From Marsupella aquatica (taxonomy: Eukaryota; Marchantiophyta), in NCBI GenBank assembly GCA_973895155.1, contig OZ316891.1, positions 32,240,001 through 32,304,000 of the forward strand: a DNA stretch of 64,000 nucleotides. Direction: 5' to 3'. Below, one piece after another: positions 20,815-31,913 of this stretch. Numbering within the stretch: the stretch's first letter is position 1; the number at the start of each line of letters is the position of its first letter. The notes under the pieces are model-generated. The model saw only the letters and a list, made by a program, of their open reading frames with translations, made no database searches and was not told where the DNA came from. A program made the position numbers and the translations under genes.

Positions 20815-23800
20815 CTAGAAGAAACCGGCCCTATCTGAGACCCTCCCTTACATGACTTACTTGAGACCTTTGGAAATCAGTGACTCCAAGGTTATTGGTG
20901 TCATCTTTGTTACACCTTCTCAACTAAGTTTTGGTGAATTTTTGGAGAGTCGTATCTTTAACTATTTGGAGTGTTGCAATTGGAACTTAGTGTAGGCAAT
21001 TATTTTGAAGTTTTATAAGTGACTCAGCACAATTATAATAGCGCTTTCTGCCATCTTTATCACCATGGTTGCACATATATAAGAACAATGTAACTTTGGC
21101 TCTTATTAAATAATAATCTCGGCCCACATCCCAAATCCAACCCATACATATATACTTTATTTGTATGATTCACAAAATGATTATAGGTGTGGCTATATAT
21201 ACCTGAGGCCGGTGCAATTGCAAGTCGCGCGCCATGATGCAGGCCACTGGTTAATTACTCCATCATACAAACAAAAAGACACACACTAAACCCACTAACA
21301 TCATTTGGCAACGTTCTGTCTCCAAATATACCCCTTGGCCAATTTCAAATGGTTGCAGCTCCCTTCATGTAGGAATATTGAACGGCCCAATATAAGGGAC
21401 TCTTTTTGTTAAGGGTACAATGTAATGCCTTTGCCGCAAGACCACTTCTACCTACTCTTCCTTGTAATATGTGTTGCCCTCAATTGGCTTCATGAACCCC
21501 TTCACCTAATGGACCATGCCGCAAGTTTCCACATGCTACATGGTAATGCCTTTGCCCATCGAGTGTTTTGCCCGAACCCCTTGTGCCAAAACCCATGGGA
21601 GAAACAACGAGTGCCTTTGCGCGCATAGAGTGTCGGCATTTGGTGAGCGGGAAGGAAGAGCCAAACATCGTCAGGCTTGGGCTTTCGAGTGAATCCTATC
21701 GAGCTTCTTTGAGTGTCTTGTCTCCGCGCTTGCAGGAGACCCTGCTTGGATTCTTGCTACTATTGGGAGCTCGGGGTTGGAAGGAGGGTTGAGTCATTGG
21801 TGGTGGAAGGAGCTGTGGGTTTAGGAGGCTGCTTATTGCGAGCACAAAACATTGCAGCGGTGACATTGCTAGGTTTTGCGATTGTGCTGTGGGTTTAGGC
21901 CGGGTTACTATGAGCTTATGTTGTTGCAGCACTACCGTGGATAAGGGGCTGTGGAGGACCGAGGAGCTACGACGTAGAACTGAGGAGCTGCAAAAAAGTG
22001 GGGAGTGATCTTGAAGGCCAACTATCTAGCGTGAGGTGGATCATCGTGGTTGCAATAGCGACCGGGCCCTGTTTTGCATTGGCACTGTCAGTAAGACAGT
22101 TTGTGGACGCACGAAAGAGTCGCAAGGAGTTGTTCTTGCGGGCTGACACAACTTCATGGGAGTGTTGAAGGTTTAGGGTGAGCAACAGTGGAGAGCTCAT
22201 TGCTTGGTGGCAGGATTCAAGGTCGTCGGCACATTGTGGACATCTCACAAAGTTCATTGTGTGAGGTGGATGATAGGGTTGCAAGGCCAACCGGGCCCTA
22301 CTTTTGCATTGAGCAATGTGAGTGAGGTGAGGGGACCTATTGCTACCCTTTATGTTTGCGCTCCCATTGCCCCGATTATTGCTTGACAGCTTGCTGCGGA
22401 GTTTGTGAGGAGAGCGGAGTTTGTGAGGAGAGACATTGCAACCCTTTCTCGAACAAAATCTCTGGAGGTGGATAGGGTGGCCGCATTTTAGGTTTGTGGA
22501 GGACATTGTTTTGCTTGCATTTGCATTGTTCTTGTTGCGGACATTGGATTTCAACAGCGAGGCTTTGAGGCGGAGTTGGAGTGGAGGTGAACATTGATCT
22601 CAACTGAGTGAGTTTGAGCTGCAACATAGGTGGACATTGCATCTGCTTTGAACCGCACTCCTCGGGAACAACTCTGGCATTTAAGCTTTCGGCGCTTCTC
22701 TTACTGCCGTGAACAACTCTGTAAGGTTGTAGGCAATAGTGCGCTTAGTGAGGTCCTACTTAGTCAAGAGCAACTTCTTCCTATCAAAGACACGCTTGGG
22801 ATCCCAAACTCACATGATTGTCTGTTGAATGTGCTTTTTCACTGTCTCTCCCCACGTCTCTCTTGGCAAAACTAGATGATACTCCAGCCTTTTACGATTC
22901 CTCTGTTTCATCAGTGTGTCAATCACTCCCTCACTTCTCATACCATAGTTACCTTCCCTATCAACATCGCTCTCATTGGAGCTGAAATCATCTTCTTGCG
23001 TCCTTCACAGCATCTGCTTAACGTTTGTGTAACCGGGAGTTACCAGGCCCTTTGAGTTTTTCATTGTTTGCCTATGGTGCTGGCATTATTGTCACACTTG
23101 TTCTCATTCCGCAGTGCACTATTTGCAATTCAATTATCCTTCAGAATTCTGTCAAAAGGTGAAGTATTAGTAAGTCCGACTACATTTTCCCTTTACTCAC
23201 AATTTCATTTCATAATCGCCTACGTGTGGGAGCATTCCACAAACTGAGCAAAGGTGCAACTGTGGTGGAGATATGCGGAGCTGAGCTAAGCTAAATCTTG
23301 GCAGGTCCTCATCAATTGAGCGCAGGCTGGACTGACATGAGCGTTACTATTCAAAGAGGAAGCTGCTGAGTGCATGGAGCTGCAATTGACATTTGGTACT
23401 AATTGCTGATTTTGTTGGAGCTTCCTTTGCGCAAGCTGGGTGTATTCTGACCTTGGAGCTACCGGGGCCGCTACTGGAAGGTACTATTGCTCCTGACTAC
23501 CATGACTGTAATGTCGGATATATGCGTGAATTGTCGTTTGAGTAATGCTTGTAAAATCTTGTAATGCTTGTAAAATCTTTCAAAGTTTGTGAAGGTAAGA
23601 TAAACTGTGGAGTCTCTCTGTCATTCTTCTTGTTCCAAGCCTACAACTCGTCCTTTTTGCCATGTCCTCTTCTGTATCCTGTTTTGTATCTTGTATTTTG
23701 TCACTTTAAATTGTCCATGATGTTGTGAGATGTTTCATTCATTCTAGTTCGCTCTGGTTCAAGTCATTACTCAGTAAGTCAAATCTTCCATGGTTAGAAA

Positions 23801-26202
23801 TTAAAGACAAGCTTAAAGAAACTAAATGGCAGTCCAATATTTGAGTTGGGGAAAATAATGAGGAAATGAATGAGGTACAGGATACACATAAATAAAAATG
23901 ACTGTGAGCTGCAGCTGGTCAGGTGGAGGGGATTGCAAACGCGCTACCATCAGCGACACATCTCAACTTTCCGCAACGAGCGCTGTTGACATTCGGCTGG
24001 TTGTAAGTGTATTTCGAAATTGACCCTAACTTGCTTATGAAAATAAAACACTTCAAGCTGTGAATATAATTACAGGAATGACATTTAAGGCCACCGCATG
24101 TTTGGTATTGGGTTCTCTAGAATTTTGGTACCCTCTTTCCTCACCTCAAATTTGAACAATGATGGTAGTCTCAGGCTCCGTATTGCCTACAATCAGTGGT
24201 ACTCAGCGTGGGAGCTGTTGAGGCTGATTTTGAGCCGAGCTTACCTGAGCACACTTGGGAGCTGCTGCATTGACAGGTCTGAAACTCTGACGGGTTGGCT
24301 TAAATCCTTTGCTTCCTTGTGCTCTATTTTGGGGAGTTAATAAAGTTTGGCCTTGAAATGGTTACTTACACTTATGTTTGAAAGTTGACCTGTAACTCCC
24401 CTGAGACCGGTACTCTGTCAGTTCCGCTGGTAGTCTGTCTGTCGGGTTCTTTCTAATTTTGGTAGTCTGTTTGTTGGGTTCTTCAACTCCAGACATCTGA
24501 AATTTTTCCCCTCTCGCTGTATCCACTGATGCCAACTCACTTTCATCACCTCAATTCTGAACAATGATGGTAGTCTCAGGCTCCATACTGCCTATAGTGA
24601 ATGGTACTTGGTAAAGTTTCTATTGTCTCAATCGTACTTGAATTCGAGGAGAATAAGAAGAAGCCAAGGTCATTAATTATGTTGGTTGTGTCGACTCCTT
24701 GTTTTGTGTATTGTGACTTTGGCTCTAATGTGTGAGAGCTTCTAGCTGCGATGTCCACCTCAGATGAAGTGATTTGTCTCACAATGCCATTGCTCATGAA
24801 ATCTTGCTTCTGCTGATGAAACCTTGGATCTTCTTAATCAAATGCTTGCTGCCTTGTTACAACGTTTGTCCAGTTGACCGCTTCAGTGCCTATTCTTCAT
24901 TTCCTGTTGTTCCATTTTTGGATATTTTTGCTTAAGGAACCTGCATTTCCTTCCCTGTCCCCATGCTATCTCCACTGCACCTTCCATTGCTAGCTATGCT
25001 GATTCCTTCCACTGCTAGCTCTAGACAATGATGCAGTCCAAATGCTGATCAGTCTCACTGGGGTTGCCGGTGCAGACATGACTCGCACTGTGTGATTGTA
25101 GTTTTGTTTTGTCGGGAAGAATGTGTTTGGCTAAGATGCTAGATTGTGGCTTGTCTTCTTGCTTCTAGCTCGTGTATATTCAATTAATAGAAGCTAGGAA
25201 CGAAGTGAAAATTGAATTTCCTTATATTAAGCATCTTGACCTAGAAACTCAATACATAAACTCCAGGAGTCCCTTGGGACATAAAATGAGCCAAATTGTT
25301 TCAAAATTGGGAACCTGCACCCGCACTACTCAAACAAATGTGTTGGGCCTGGTGGCCTTGTAAGTCATCTTCAGCTTTCGCAATGGAGGTTGAATCTTGC
25401 GGTACGTCAAGGGGAACTTGATCTTCGAATCATGGAACTGCTTGGTACTTTCTCGCTTGCACAGAGAGACAGGGACTGTCGTAGTCTTGATGATCTGGAT
25501 GCAAGGGAACCGAACTCTATGACAAGAAGCCATCTCATCATACATCTGCTCTACAGCTCCGTTCAACGTGGTATGACGATATTCCTTGTACATGTTGTGA
25601 TAACCTGTACGACTCTAATACCTCACCCAGATACCGAAGTTCTTTTGTTTGTGGTGGGCTTCTTTTCGAAGATCTGGTAGACACATTATTCAGCATTTGC
25701 TAACTTCAAAACTAGAAGGGTAACACATTAAACAACAGAGAAACTCACAAGTTCATCCTCCTTTGGTCCTTTAGAGTCTGTACTTTGATTATGAAGTTTG
25801 ACTGAGTTTCTATTTACTGAAAGAATGTGACTATGTAAGAGTTCCGTTTGGCAGTGGATTGGTTGAAGCACTTCATGCTAGTGTGTTGTCCACAGCTCTT
25901 CAACCAGCTTTCGTATTCCTTGTCTTTCACCACTTACAATGACATCAATTCAGCTAAGACCATAGAAGGTTCCAAAGCATCTAACTTGTAAAATCGCATT
26001 CTGTTACATCAAGGACTAAGGTGTTGGGTGCCAAAGGAGACAGCACAACAAACACGCTGAAAAGACTTCAGGACTAGGTTCAACAAGGTAGTGAAGGTGC
26101 TTAGAGCCATAGTAAGTATGCATTCTGTATCTTTCTCTGTTGATGTGAGCTTGTGCATAATGGGAGTTGTAGTTGGCAAGAGTTCCAAATATGAATAGAA
26201 GA
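20815..26202 (+). other. Captured or non-coding interior of element Z
   Basis: About 5.4 kb with no frame I recognise. It contains near-duplicates (22031-22080 with 22261-22310; 24139-24202 with 24545-24608), a twofold 18-mer at about 22395-22430 (GCGGAGTTTGTGAGGAGA), and a repeat of GTAATGCTTGTAAAATCTT near 23545. Composition is ordinary and unlike the LTR sequences around it, which suits host-derived sequence carried between the LTR ends. Confidence 0.5.
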
Positions 26203-26449
26203 GGCCCAATATGAAGACCCCTTCTCACCAAAACTATCATGAGCGCAGATCTGATCCCCAACCTTGGTTCCTTGGGATTGAGCTTGGGTGATGTGTGATA
26301 GAGTCTTGCTATGATAGTCTGGTGTTAAGGGCATAAATTGGTGTTTACCGGCCTTCACAACATCCCTTCGTGATCCTCAGGTACAAGGAGATGGTTTTGG
26401 CACCCATAGTGACATTTTTGGTGTTAAGACCCATGTCAATCGCGTGACA
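26203..26449 (+). repeat. 3' LTR-Z remnant, 247 bp
   Basis: Matches 19904-20151 with few differences and ends GTGACA at 26449. Upstream similarity stops sharply at GGCCC(A/G)ATATGAAG. The missing left 1.8 kb was never inserted or was lost before insertion, since the flanking duplication is intact. Confidence 0.85.
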
Positions 26450-27211
26450 GTTAAGTTATGCATTTTTGCCTTTTCTTTGTGTTAAACTAGTTGATCATGA
26501 ATCTATGAGTTCGAGATCAGGTTTAACATTTAGAGACTTACCTCCTTCTTGTGTTTTTACCTATGATTATAAACATAGGAAGTAAAATTCCTTTTGTGCA
26601 AATCTTTTGAATTGTAATGATAGATTCCTTGTTGGTGATTCATTGCAATCTCTTGAGTTCTTAAAGTTAACTCATTGAGTTTAAGTCTCATTGAAATTGA
26701 TGGATTTTCTTTCGTGTTGCTCAGTACCATCTAAATGTTGAAGTAGCTACCTTTTAGATCTTATCTGAGTACCACTTAGAAAGAAAGGATAAGACATGTT
26801 GACGGCATTTTAAAAGGTACTCTAGTAAGCAGTTTAGATCTGAGAAGCAATATGGATTTGAATCCTTAAGTCTTTTCATTTTGACTTATGTCTAAGGAGT
26901 AACCTTGGTCTATTCCAGACTCCCTTAGCGTACTTTGAGATGATTTTCTCTTGTGTTTTGTTAATCATTCCCTTTTCATTAATTTATGGTTACCTCATGC
27001 TGAGTTATCATTGAAAACTACTCACCGCTGTGGAGTGATCTTCAAAATACCTTATTGAAGTAACCAAACTTGATTACTATGTGTGGAAAACATTTTTAGT
27101 TCTTTATTATTGTTTAAATCTATCAAACCAACCCCATCTTGTTCTTTACGAGAACGAATACCAAGTTTGAAGACCTTTAAGTGTGTTTTTGGTTCTTCAT
27201 AGCAAACTACA
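26450..27211 (+). mobile_element. LTR-X2, right part
   Basis: Continues from 18098. Matches 5349-6115 of X1 and ends TTCATAGCAAACTACA at 27211. The next bases (GTTCC) return to LTR-A. Confidence 0.85.
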
Positions 27212-28286
27212 GTTCCCAGCCCAGGTGAGGCGACCGCAGACCAAGGCCCAAAGTCTGGCAACTGCAAGTCCTGCTACCCCGGCCCTGCAACCTGCTGCTG
27301 CCACCCCGCTGGGCATACCCATTGACGTTATCGCGACCTTAGACGCGATCAATCGGGACAATGCAATCGAAGTCGGGCCGGATGAGGCCACACCCAAAGC
27401 AGATGCCACGGTAGCTGAGGAGATTCTGCCACCCCCCGCGGTTATGCAGGAGAACCGCCCACCTCCAGTGGAACCAGCCCCTACGACCGACTTACCTCAA
27501 GGGCTGGATGTGTCCACTCCTACTCTTGAACGGGTTGGAGTCTGCCCATGCCCAAATCCAGATGGACACAGTCTAGACCATCCGGAACTCTTTGCGTTGG
27601 GCACATTTCTGAACGGGTTGCTGGGAGATTTCTTGCAACAGATCTCTCGGGACACCAGGGAATACATGGCCCGGAGGGTGGCCTTCTTCTTCAACCAGGA
27701 GTTGGTCGTGGCTGTAAGGGCACGACATGCACAAGCAGAGACAATGTAGAGAATAGAGCAATATCGGGTTGAGTCTGCCTACCTGAAGGATGAAGTGGCA
27801 ACCCTGGAGGCTGAACTCTAGCAACTACGACCTCAGGTAATGGCCACGGAGGACCAGGTTGCCAAGGCTAGGGCCCGAGAAGCTTTAGCAGAATAGGCCG
27901 GGCTTGGGAAGGACGCCGAGATCGCACGGCTCTGGACCAAAATTGACGGTTTGAAGGGACAAACCGTCAATTGGCAAAAGGATCTGGAGGAAGCTGACTC
28001 TACATCTTAGTGGGACACAGCCAAAATTGACACCCTAAAGGCAGAGGTGGCGCGGCTTCAAGGAGAACCCCCAAAACAGGCCCAGTTGGTGGATAAGCTG
28101 ACGAGTGACACCCAGCAACTGGAGGAGGCATGCGAGGAGGCCGCGGAAGAGGCGGATGCGGCAAAGCGGGAGGACAAATCTCTGCTAGACCAGGTCCAGC
28201 TACTCAAGCAGGACGTCGACAGACTCAGAAGGCAGCGGGATAGCCGCTCCCACTCAGGCGGCTCTGGCAAGCGTGCCAGGCATTAG
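27212..28286 (+). pseudogene. LTR-A encoded protein, C-terminal part, broken
   Basis: Single frame with TAG at 27747 and 27894 and further stops near 27820 and 28008. It covers residues 525-882 of the intact copy: a Pro-rich linker, VCPCPNPDGHSLDHPELF, EYMARRVAFFFNQELV, the coiled coil, and the end GSGKRARH*. At 27747 and 27894 the intact copy has CAG. Confidence 0.8.
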
Positions 28287-28997
28287 CGGCGGAGTAGGAT
28301 TAAAATAGAGTTAGGAATAGCTAAATCAGGCTATAGGGACAAGCACATGCCCTAGTTAAAGCAGCACTGCCATGCTGTCCAACCTGCGTAGATTAGGATC
28401 TTCTAATAAGACAAGCCGTTTTTTGGCCTGACAGCCAGGTTAGTTAGGACCTTAGTTAGCAAATCTTTGGGCGCGAGGGCACTCAATTCCTTGGCCCTTA
28501 GTATTTAGTGCAGCCCTTGGTAGAGGCAAGGGGGGGATTTTTAGTCTCAGTGTTGGACATCCGCGGTATGTGCGGGGAGTCCCGACCTCTAGGAGTGAAA
28601 GAGTACCAAGGGGAGGGTGTAGGACTAAGCTCGCTGGGCGAGTGCGGAGCCGGGCTCCATTGTAGTGTACACCCTTGGCCTTGGACCTGTTCATTCCAGA
28701 GCTTCCGGGTCAACTAAGTGTACGCATATGTCCCCTATGTAGTAAAATCCCTTCCCATTATTTCCTTCATGTAAATCGAGATTGTATGCTTGTGCGTATG
28801 TATATGTGTGTGTCTTGTGTATAGGTGCCAACGCTTGGCTGAACGCACTACCCAAGTTGTGCACGGGGTGCAGCTTGCGGGTAAGTGGTTGCGAGCCCGG
28901 GTTGGGTACCCATATCATCAAATCCGGATCAAAGGCGGACAACACGAAGGCTTAGAAGCCAGTAAGCTAGGGTCGATCCTGCTATCGACTGAGGTAC

Positions 28998-29013
28998 ATT
29001 CCGGCGGTGGAAC
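28998..29013 (+). promoter_or_regulatory. GCGG-loop hairpin, LTR-A copy
   Basis: ATTCCGGCGGTGGAAC: stem TTCCG/TGGAA with one G-T pair, loop GCGG, then ACAAACCATACCTAGG. It is 153 bases before the LTR end. Confidence 0.7.
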
Positions 29014-29179
29014 ACAAACCATACCTAGGAGGTGTCCGTATATGACAATAGGCGCACTTAGCGCTAGTTTATGTGAGTTAGGTGCATTCCGTGCCTCCCT
29101 CCCTGCCCAAACCCTCATTTTGACAAAGGATGTGCCCGGGTTAAGGCCTAGGTTGACGACATGACATAGCCTTTGTTTT

Positions 29180-29195
29180 TGGCGCTAGATGGAGG
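29180..29195 (+). other. Candidate primer binding site, element B
   Basis: TGGCGCTAGATGGAGG, identical to 12436-12421 of element Y and 13 bases from the LTR end. Strict identity between elements whose LTRs no longer align supports a constrained site. Confidence 0.6.
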
Positions 29196-29412
29196 GGGCA
29201 CTCTACGAGTAGTAGAGGGGAGACATGTGCGGGTGCACCTGGGAAGAATACACCAGGCCCTTGTGAGTTACTAACCATCGCATTTATACGAGTAAATGCC
29301 CGTCACTCGTTCTCAAGCAGCTTACTTGAGAAGATTGACCATCAAATGAGAGAGTGCAACCCCAACAAGCTCCGACTCTTCAGGCTCGGAGGATTCACAA
29401 TCACCTCGACGA

Positions 29413-30924
29413 ATGAACATACCACCGGGACCTTTGGGGTCTGGTCCAGCCGGTCCTGCTCTCGTCCCTGCTGCACCTCCGCCAGCACCACCACCGCCAC
29501 CAGTACCTATGGCTGCCCCCCCACCGGCTATGGCCCGCGCTGCTCAAGCTCCCCCACAAATATCACAACGATCGCGGTTTCATTATCGAGCTTTCAAAGG
29601 GCGTCATGGGGATGATCCGGATGAATGGTTGGATGAGTTTGAAGCCACTGCTAAGGCCAACGGGGAAGACGCCATTAAGCTAACCGTCCTCCCCGGAGTG
29701 ATGCGGGGAGAAGCTCGTCCATGGTACAACTCGCTGCAACCCGGGATTACATGGGCACAATTCCAAGCCGCGTTGCTGCAAGAGTTTTGTGCCATTGGAT
29801 CAATGCAGCGTTCTTTATTAAAGATCGGCCAGATTCGCATGGGGAAGAAGGAGTCCCTATGAAAGTTCATTCAGAAGTTTCAGAAACTTGCTGCCAAGAT
29901 CTGGCCCAGGCCGGGAGACGCGCTCCAGCTTACGTGGTTCCTCCATGGTTTGCCCATGAATATGCAATTCTGGGTGCGCCAGAATAACCCAATTTCAATG
30001 CAAGCAGCCATAGCGTGCGCTGAAACCTACCGGGAGTCCACCTATAACTTCCGGCAAAGCCAGCGGGCACGCCGCAATAAGGGCAAGTATGAGACCTTCA
30101 ATGATAGTGACTCTGAATCGGACGACAAGAAGAAGAAGAAATGCAAGAAGAAGAAGAAACATCGTTTGACCTCGTCCAGTTCGGAGACAGAATCTAGTTT
30201 GGATTCAACTTCGACCAGCGGATCCTCCACTTCTAGCTCATCAGGAAGTGATTCAGAGAGCAAGAGCCGGGGCAAGAAGAAGAAGAGGCAAGTTAAGAAG
30301 GAGGGGAAAATCAAGCCCCGGGTTTGAAGAGCGATACCCGATCCAAAGGCCGCCAAAACAGACAAGCTTAATGAAATCACGGATCATCTCAAAGCATTGT
30401 CAGTACATCTTGCGGAAAAGCCGGTGGAGAAGAAGAAGCCACCTGAGACCCGAGCCCATGCATGGTGTTCAAAGTGCCTCCAATCCGGGCATGTTGTGCA
30501 GGAATGCCCAAGATGGAAGAATCGAGTCCACCAGGTGGAATTAGATGATGTTGACAACCCGGGACCTGAATTGGAGTCCACGAAGTATTTCTTTGAAGAC
30601 CCTTCTGATTCGGTGTATCAAATTTCAACGATGGGTCCGGGTAACTTAGCAAGTAGAACTGCATACCCCTACCCAAACAATGGCAGGAGTTTCCAAGTTA
30701 TCAGTAACCTGAGCATTCCTCCTAAGCCAGGGATTTGGCGATCCCCGGTTTGTCACAACTGTGAGAAGCCAGGCCACTTTGCACGGGAATGCACTGAACC
30801 AAGACGGCAGGGGGATGGCCGAGGCAAGTCTGCAAAATGGAAGCTTGTTCCACGGCCAACTGTCCATTGGTAATAGCCGCTCAAACAAATGCAACAAGAC
30901 CGGTCCAGGGCGGACCGGCCACAA
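29413..30924 (+). pseudogene. Element B gag, interrupted
   Basis: Starts ATG at 29413 (MNIPPGPLG). Order: Pro/Ala-rich leader; capsid domain (RSRFHYRAFKGR, DPDEWLDEFEATAKANG, GEARPWYNSL, QEFCAIGS); Asp/Ser and Lys tract (KKKKKCKKKKKH); CCHC knuckles CSKCLQSGHVVQEC and CHNCEKPGHFAREC, with W before the first intact. Lesions: TGA at 29860 (CGA in the Y relative), a frame change near 29990, TGA at 30325, and stops after 30873. A solo LTR-C (duplication CACAA) cuts it at 30924; it resumes at 46207. Gag would form the particle and bind RNA. Confidence 0.85.
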
Positions 30925-31037
30925 TGTGATGCCTAGCCAAGAATCACTAGCCCGGTTTAATGGTAAGGCAGGAGTGTACCCTGGAAACACCTTAGTATAG
31001 GAACAAAACAAGGAAAATATAAACAATTAAGGGTGAC

Positions 31038-31913
31038 TATGGAACCCGGGCCGAGGCCAGAAGTAAGAATGCGGGGGGAGAAAACACGGTTAGGGTTAGG
31101 GCGCGCTAAGCGTCGGCAGCTAGGGGTGACCAACGGGAGGGAAGACCTTAGGAGGAGAGGGGTAAGGACCGCTCGCAAGGAATAGTGGCTCATTTGCAAG
31201 AATGAACTGGGCAGACGACTATGGGAGGCCAATCGCTGTTAGCTGCTTAGGCAAGCACTCGGGGTGGGAACATATACCAACGATCGAGTCAAGGAGGTAT
31301 GAGCAACGTCAATCAAGCGGCACATTTTTGGGGATGCCTATTCAAACGGGCAACTGAGTACATTAGGACTTACGAGGATGAAGAATCGGAGAGAGCAGCT
31401 CGAGAACGGCAGGAGCTTGCTCGACTGCGGGAGCTGCAGAAGTCTGCCTTCTTAGGAGGAGAACTCATCAAGGCTGAGTTCTTGTGGACTCCTACTGCCA
31501 ATCAGCTCAATGACCTTCTGTTTTGCAAAGACAGAATCGTCGGCATTCGGGAAGCCATCAACCGCTGCAACGATGCGCACTGGGAGTTGAAGGGTAGCAC
31601 GGAGGGGTGGACAAAGGCAACTGTTATGAGCAACGTTATTCAAGCGGCACATTTTTGGGGATGCTTGTTCGAACGGGCAGGTGAGTACATCAGGACTTAC
31701 GAGGACGAGGAATCGGAGAGAGCAGCTCAAGAACGGCAGGAACTCGCTCGGCTCTGGGAACTACAGAAGACGGCTTTCTTAGGAGGAGAACTTATCAAGG
31801 CCAAGTTCTTGTGGACTCCTACTACCAATCAGCTCGACGACCTTCTGTTTTGCGAAAACAGAATCGTCGGCATCCGAGAAGCCATCAATCGCTGCAGCGA
31901 CCTACACTGGGAG
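31038..31913 (+). pseudogene. LTR-C encoded protein, N-terminal part with duplication
   Basis: MEPGPRPEVR starts at 31038; a TAG follows at about 31182, with further breaks to 31298. From 31299 (MSNVNQAAHFW) the frame is open. It repeats itself from 31626 (327 bases, 109 codons, in frame), then is cut by LTR-X3. It resumes at 33758. Confidence 0.75.
31299..31913 (+). repeat. In-frame tandem duplication, 327-bp unit
   Basis: Unit 1 31299-31625, unit 2 31626-31913 (its last bases continue after X3). Both read AAHFWGCLF...REAINRC...HWE. Sister LTR-C copies have one unit. Confidence 0.9.

Larger units (their letters stand above)
18099..26449 (+). mobile_element. Element Z: LTR element carrying foreign sequence
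   Basis: It begins TGTGACGCCGATGACATGG and ends CGCGTGACA, flanked by GTTAA on both sides, so 8,351 bp entered LTR-X2 in one event. The left end is a 2,053-bp LTR; the right end keeps only the last 247 bp of that LTR. Between them I find no gag, protease, RT or integrase, no PBS-like TGG next to the LTR, and an F-box gene fragment. It looks like a retrotransposed chimera made by read-through or template switching, in the manner of maize Bs1, not an autonomous element. Confidence 0.8.
27212..29166 (+). repeat. 5' LTR-A of element B, right part
   Basis: Matches 54352-56330 of the solo LTR-A (inverted) and ends GACGACATGACA at 29166, followed by the PBS candidate and gag. This fixes LTR-A as the LTR of a gag-pol element. 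Confidence 0.85.

Noticed and set aside
31084-31096. TTAGGGTTAGGG as telomere repeat
   Set aside because: Only two units, inside the LTR-C reading frame in every copy.
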